From positions 1 through 8,624 of the forward strand of contig JADHVS010000184.1 in assembly GCA_016783865.1 (NCBI GenBank): a stretch of 8,624 nucleotides of DNA, written 5' to 3'. A program made the position numbers and the translations under genes. Positions 6,415-8,624 of this stretch are shown piece after piece. The notes under the pieces were generated by a model. That model had not been told where the DNA came from and made no database searches. It saw only the letters and a program-made list of their open reading frames with translations. The stretch's first letter is position 1, and every line of letters begins with the position of its first letter. The DNA is from Bacteroidales bacterium (GTDB lineage Bacteria; Bacteroidota; Bacteroidia; Bacteroidales; SM23-62).

Positions 6415-6447
6415 ATTAATAATATGTGTCGAAATTCAATAGTAATA

Positions 6448-6789
6448 TCAATACTCTTCTTGATAAGGATCAAAATAATATCTTGCGGGATTATTCATTT
6501 CAACAATGATCCTTACTATATCGCCAGCTTTGATCTTTGGTTCATTACGATAATAATATATCTTGCTCTCAAATTTATACATCATTCCCTTAATGGTTGA
6601 TTCAGCTATTATTTTCATAACCGCTTCATTATGGGCTAAAACATCTTTAGTTGGAATATGATATAAATCAGTTACAGTGGCTTCAATTATTTCGCCTGTT
6701 TTCTTTATGTCCCCAGTGCGTCTCTTCCTCGCAAATAAGAAAATAACTAGAATGATTGCGAAAGTAACAAATATAGTAATTAATTCCAT
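6448..6789 (-). CDS. Small membrane-anchored protein of unknown function
   Basis: This is a 113-residue protein I do not recognise. Residues about 2-20 (ELITIFVTFAIILVIFLFA) form one membrane helix followed by RKRR, which suggests that the remainder is cytoplasmic. The soluble part is probably a small beta-rich domain: GEIIEATVTDLYHI (32-45), YKFESKIYYY (71-80) and AGDIVRIIVEMNNPARYYFD (88-107). The pattern AGD-V-NPxxYY recalls small DUF3592-like membrane proteins, but I would not assign it to a family. I chose the ATG at 6787-6789 over the upstream one at 6868-6870 because AAGG stands 8 bases before it and the protein then begins with the membrane helix. It is convergent with the methyltransferase operon and divergent from the glycosidase gene 146 bases away, so no functional link to either is implied. 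Confidence 0.65.
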   Translation of the reverse strand: MELITIFVTFAIILVIFLFARKRRTGDIKKTGEIIEATVTDLYHIPTKDVLAHNEAVMKIIAESTIKGMMYKFESKIYYYRNEPKIKAGDIVRIIVEMNNPARYYFDPYQEEY

Positions 6790-6935
6790 AATGATTACCT
6801 TAATGGGTGTCCCCAAGATAACAAACCCTGAAAAATGTGTCCTTATCTTTTTTACTTCTTCCCCTATCACATACTTTGGATTAAAAACAATTAAATGGTA
6901 TTGATTTTTCGATAATTGTCATAACTTAAGCGACG
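6790..6935. promoter_or_regulatory. Divergent region between membrane-protein gene and GH31 gene
   Basis: These 146 AT-rich bases separate two divergent starts and should contain both promoters. I see no convincing paired -35 and -10 boxes. The GH31 start at 6936 lacks a clear ribosome site (only TAAG at 6927-6930), unlike the methyltransferase genes. Confidence 0.35.
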
Positions 6936-8513
6936 ATGGAAAAAGTATCTACTCAGATTATTCAATTATTCTACATTACTTTTCTGTTATTTCCGCAATT
7001 ATCACTCGCCGAATCGTTAGGCAATTATACTTCCCATTCAATTGATAACAATAGCCTGATTATACAGGCCGGAACACCGGTTGTCAGTATAATACCATAC
7101 TCAAATAAAGTTGTACGGGTATCATTATTTCTAGACGGAAGTAATGAATTGGATTCCTCGTTTGTCGTTGTTCTCGAACCTGACAGTGTTGCGTGGGATT
7201 TAACAGAGAACGATAGTATGCTAAATATGGAAATCGGGGATTGGAATATTAGCATCACTAAATATCCTGTTCGATTCTCCTATAAACGGAATGATGACAC
7301 GTTTCTTAAGGATGAAGATGGTTTTTTCTGGAATGGTGGCAATCTGGGAGTAAAGTTCATGGCTAGCGATGAGGAAAATTTCTATGGTGCAGGGGAAAGA
7401 GCTATCAACATTAACCATAGAGGAATGCGTCTAAATTCCTACAACGCCCCTTGGTACGGTTATAGTTACGGGGCAAGTAATTTAAATATTACCGTCCCTT
7501 TCGTACTCTCATCAAAACCATATGGGATATATTTTGAGAATACTTATCCTGGATATTTTGATTTTGGATACTCGAATTCGAATATCTTTGAATATGGAAT
7601 ATCCGGTGGGCAGTTTTCGTATTTTATCATTAATGGAAACAGTTTTCCAGAAATATTAACACATTATGTGGATTTAACTGGTCATCAACCTTTACCACCG
7701 CGCTGGACACTTGGTTATCTACAGTCCCGGTTTGGATACCAATCTCAAAATGAAGCACAGCAAGTGGTCAATACTTTTCAAGATCGGGAAATACCTCTAG
7801 ATGCGATTATCCTTGATCTATACTGGTTCGGTTGGGGTCAGATGGGTGACATGGATTGGGATTATTCGGCTTGGCCAGATCCCCAAGGAATGATCTCCGG
7901 ATTCGACTCTTTAGGGGTAAAAACCGTACTGATCAGTGAACCATATGTTTTGCAAAGTTCTGATAACTTTTCGATCGCATATAACCATGGTTACCTCACT
8001 CCAAATTCTTCGGGCACCCCGGTAATTGTTTGGGCTTTCTGGGCGGGTCCTGCTGGACTTTTAGATGTGACAGATCCCTCTACGGTGGATTGGTGGTGGG
8101 ATTTTTATGAAAACCTCCAAAATCAGGGGGTCGGAGGATGGTGGTGTGATCTTGGAGAACCAGAAGCTCATCCTCCCGAAATGGTTCATTACCTCGGAAG
8201 CGCTGAAGAGATTCATAACATTTATTCCCTTCTCTGGGCAAAAATGATATATAATAAAACGAAAGATGTTTTACCTAATAATCGTTTATTCAACTTGATT
8301 CGCTCTGGTTATGCAGGTATACAACGATTTAGTGTGTTTCCATGGTCTGGGGATGTGCAACGTAGCTATTCAGGGCTTCGTGCCCAAGCCCCAATTATGT
8401 TAGGAATGGGTCTTAGTGGTATAGGATATATGCACTCTGATATTGGGGGTTTTACAGGTGGTTATCAAGATCCTGAATTATATACTGGCTATTCCGGTCT
8501 GTTCGTACAGTGA
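6936..8513 (+). CDS. Secreted GH31 glycoside hydrolase / alpha-transglucosidase, C-terminally truncated
   Basis: This is a 525-residue product. Residues 1-25 look like a signal peptide (IIQLFYITFLLFPQLSLA, cleavage near Ala25), so it should be exported. About 40-245 is the N-terminal beta-sandwich (FYGAGERAININHRGMRLNS at 149-168), and 250 onward is the catalytic barrel (PPRWTLGYLQSRFGYQ; IILDLYWFGWGQMGDMDWD). The nucleophile is Asp405 in WWCDLGEPE and the acid/base Asp473 in PWSGDVQRSYSGLRAQ. SDIGGF at 501-506 is the usual segment after it. The DLGEPEAHP form recalls alpha-glucosyltransferase-type GH31 members as well as alpha-glucosidases; specificity is inferred only. GH31 enzymes normally run on through RWxQxGxFxPxFRxH and C-terminal beta domains to about 650-850 residues. 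Here the frame ends 12 residues after DPE of DPELYT, so the active site lacks the loop histidine. The same frame reopens after the TGA up to the window edge, suggesting decay or a sequence error. Confidence 0.85.
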   Translation: MEKVSTQIIQLFYITFLLFPQLSLAESLGNYTSHSIDNNSLIIQAGTPVVSIIPYSNKVVRVSLFLDGSNELDSSFVVVLEPDSVAWDLTENDSMLNMEIGDWNISITKYPVRFSYKRNDDTFLKDEDGFFWNGGNLGVKFMASDEENFYGAGERAININHRGMRLNSYNAPWYGYSYGASNLNITVPFVLSSKPYGIYFENTYPGYFDFGYSNSNIFEYGISGGQFSYFIINGNSFPEILTHYVDLTGHQPLPPRWTLGYLQSRFGYQSQNEAQQVVNTFQDREIPLDAIILDLYWFGWGQMGDMDWDYSAWPDPQGMISGFDSLGVKTVLISEPYVLQSSDNFSIAYNHGYLTPNSSGTPVIVWAFWAGPAGLLDVTDPSTVDWWWDFYENLQNQGVGGWWCDLGEPEAHPPEMVHYLGSAEEIHNIYSLLWAKMIYNKTKDVLPNNRLFNLIRSGYAGIQRFSVFPWSGDVQRSYSGLRAQAPIMLGMGLSGIGYMHSDIGGFTGGYQDPELYTGYSGLFVQ

Positions 8514-8582
8514 TTCCGGAGTTACTCGTACAGTATGATTAAGTCCTGTTCACTGTTATTAATTTACTCTGAAGTGTACGAA
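8502..8582. repeat. Short direct and inverted repeats at the point where the GH31 gene breaks off
   Basis: TCGTACAGT occurs at 8503-8511 and again at 8526-8534, each followed by GATT (directly or after two bases). TTCGTACA (8502-8509) has its inverse TGTACGAA at 8575-8582. GTTCACTG also appears twice further on (8548-8555 and 8585-8592). They cluster around the TGA that truncates GH31. They could mark a recombination or insertion scar, or be chance; I do not recognise a known element end. Confidence 0.35.
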
Positions 8583-8624
8583 TGGTTCACTGAGTTTTTG
8601 ACTTTTCGCATCGATTCTCCTTTC

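Larger units (their letters stand above)
6140..6447. other. Convergent intergenic region with hairpins and repeat copy B
   Basis: This 308-base gap lies between the 3' ends of the methyltransferase operon and the minus-strand membrane-protein gene. No supported gene lies in it. It holds a small hairpin at 6211-6225, a 10-base inverted repeat at 6347-6384 and the second copy of the 57-base repeat at 6358-6414. Transcripts from both sides must end here. Confidence 0.7.

Noticed and set aside
6385..6904. Plus-strand open frames of 71 and 75 residues
   Set aside because: They run antisense to, or over the end of, the small membrane-protein gene, lack ribosome sites and do not look like proteins.
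8511..8513. TGA read through as an amino acid (recoding or alternative genetic code)
   Set aside because: TGA serves as a normal stop for the corrinoid, MtaB-like and reactivase genes in this window, one of them in an ATGA overlap, and no selenocysteine-type hairpin is evident.
8500..8624. Integron attC-like site after the GH31 gene
   Set aside because: The repeats do not contain the paired RYYYAAC and GTTRRRY core sites and no integrase is visible.
1..8624. CRISPR array or tRNA/rRNA genes
   Set aside because: No regularly spaced repeats with unique spacers and no tRNA cloverleaf or rRNA-like stretch were seen on either strand.

Overview
This is a bacterial chromosomal window of about 40% GC by eye. 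It centres on one divergently regulated operon for corrinoid-dependent methyl transfer (2289-6139). The operon is flanked by gene-poor, repeat-bearing DNA and, further right, by a carbohydrate-enzyme locus. Shine-Dalgarno-like sites, an AraC-type regulator, IS200/IS605 and IS3 remnants and a 4-base stop/start overlap all point to a bacterium rather than a methanogenic archaeon, although the central methyltransferase resembles MtaB of methanogens and acetogens. I cannot name the phylum from the sequence; an uncultured anaerobe of mixed lifestyle is my inference.

Layout. 1-1263 is eroded DNA: the C-terminal part of an IS200/IS605 TnpA on the minus strand at the left edge, a short IS3-type transposase tail (911-1000), a GC-rich hairpin (1085-1111) and the first copy of a 57-base repeat (1113-1169). 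1264-2115 (minus) is an AraC-family regulator. It is divergent from four plus-strand genes across a 173-base AT-rich control region. The operon is: a UroD/MtaA-like methyltransferase (2289-3341), an MtaC-like corrinoid protein (3371-4027), an MtaB-like zinc methyltransferase (4050-5420) and a stand-alone MetH-type reactivation-domain protein with a cysteine-rich tail (5417-6139). 6140-6447 is a convergent intergenic region holding hairpins and the second copy of the repeat. 6448-6789 (minus) is a small one-helix membrane protein of unknown function. 6936-8513 is a secreted GH31 glycosidase or transglucosidase that stops just after its catalytic barrel motifs.

How the genes fit together. The MtaB-like protein should move a methyl group from a methylated substrate (methanol or another small methyl compound) onto the cobalt of the corrinoid protein. 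The UroD-like protein is the best candidate to move it on to an acceptor such as tetrahydrofolate or a thiol. The MetH-like protein would rescue corrinoid that has been oxidised to Co(II). The AraC protein, with a cupin-like sensor domain, probably switches the operon according to substrate. The substrate and acceptor are not determined by the sequence. The main oddities are a UroD-like partner lacking one of the usual zinc cysteines, a reactivase that differs from RamA, direct repeats bracketing the whole module, and a GH31 gene with both catalytic aspartates but no C-terminal part.
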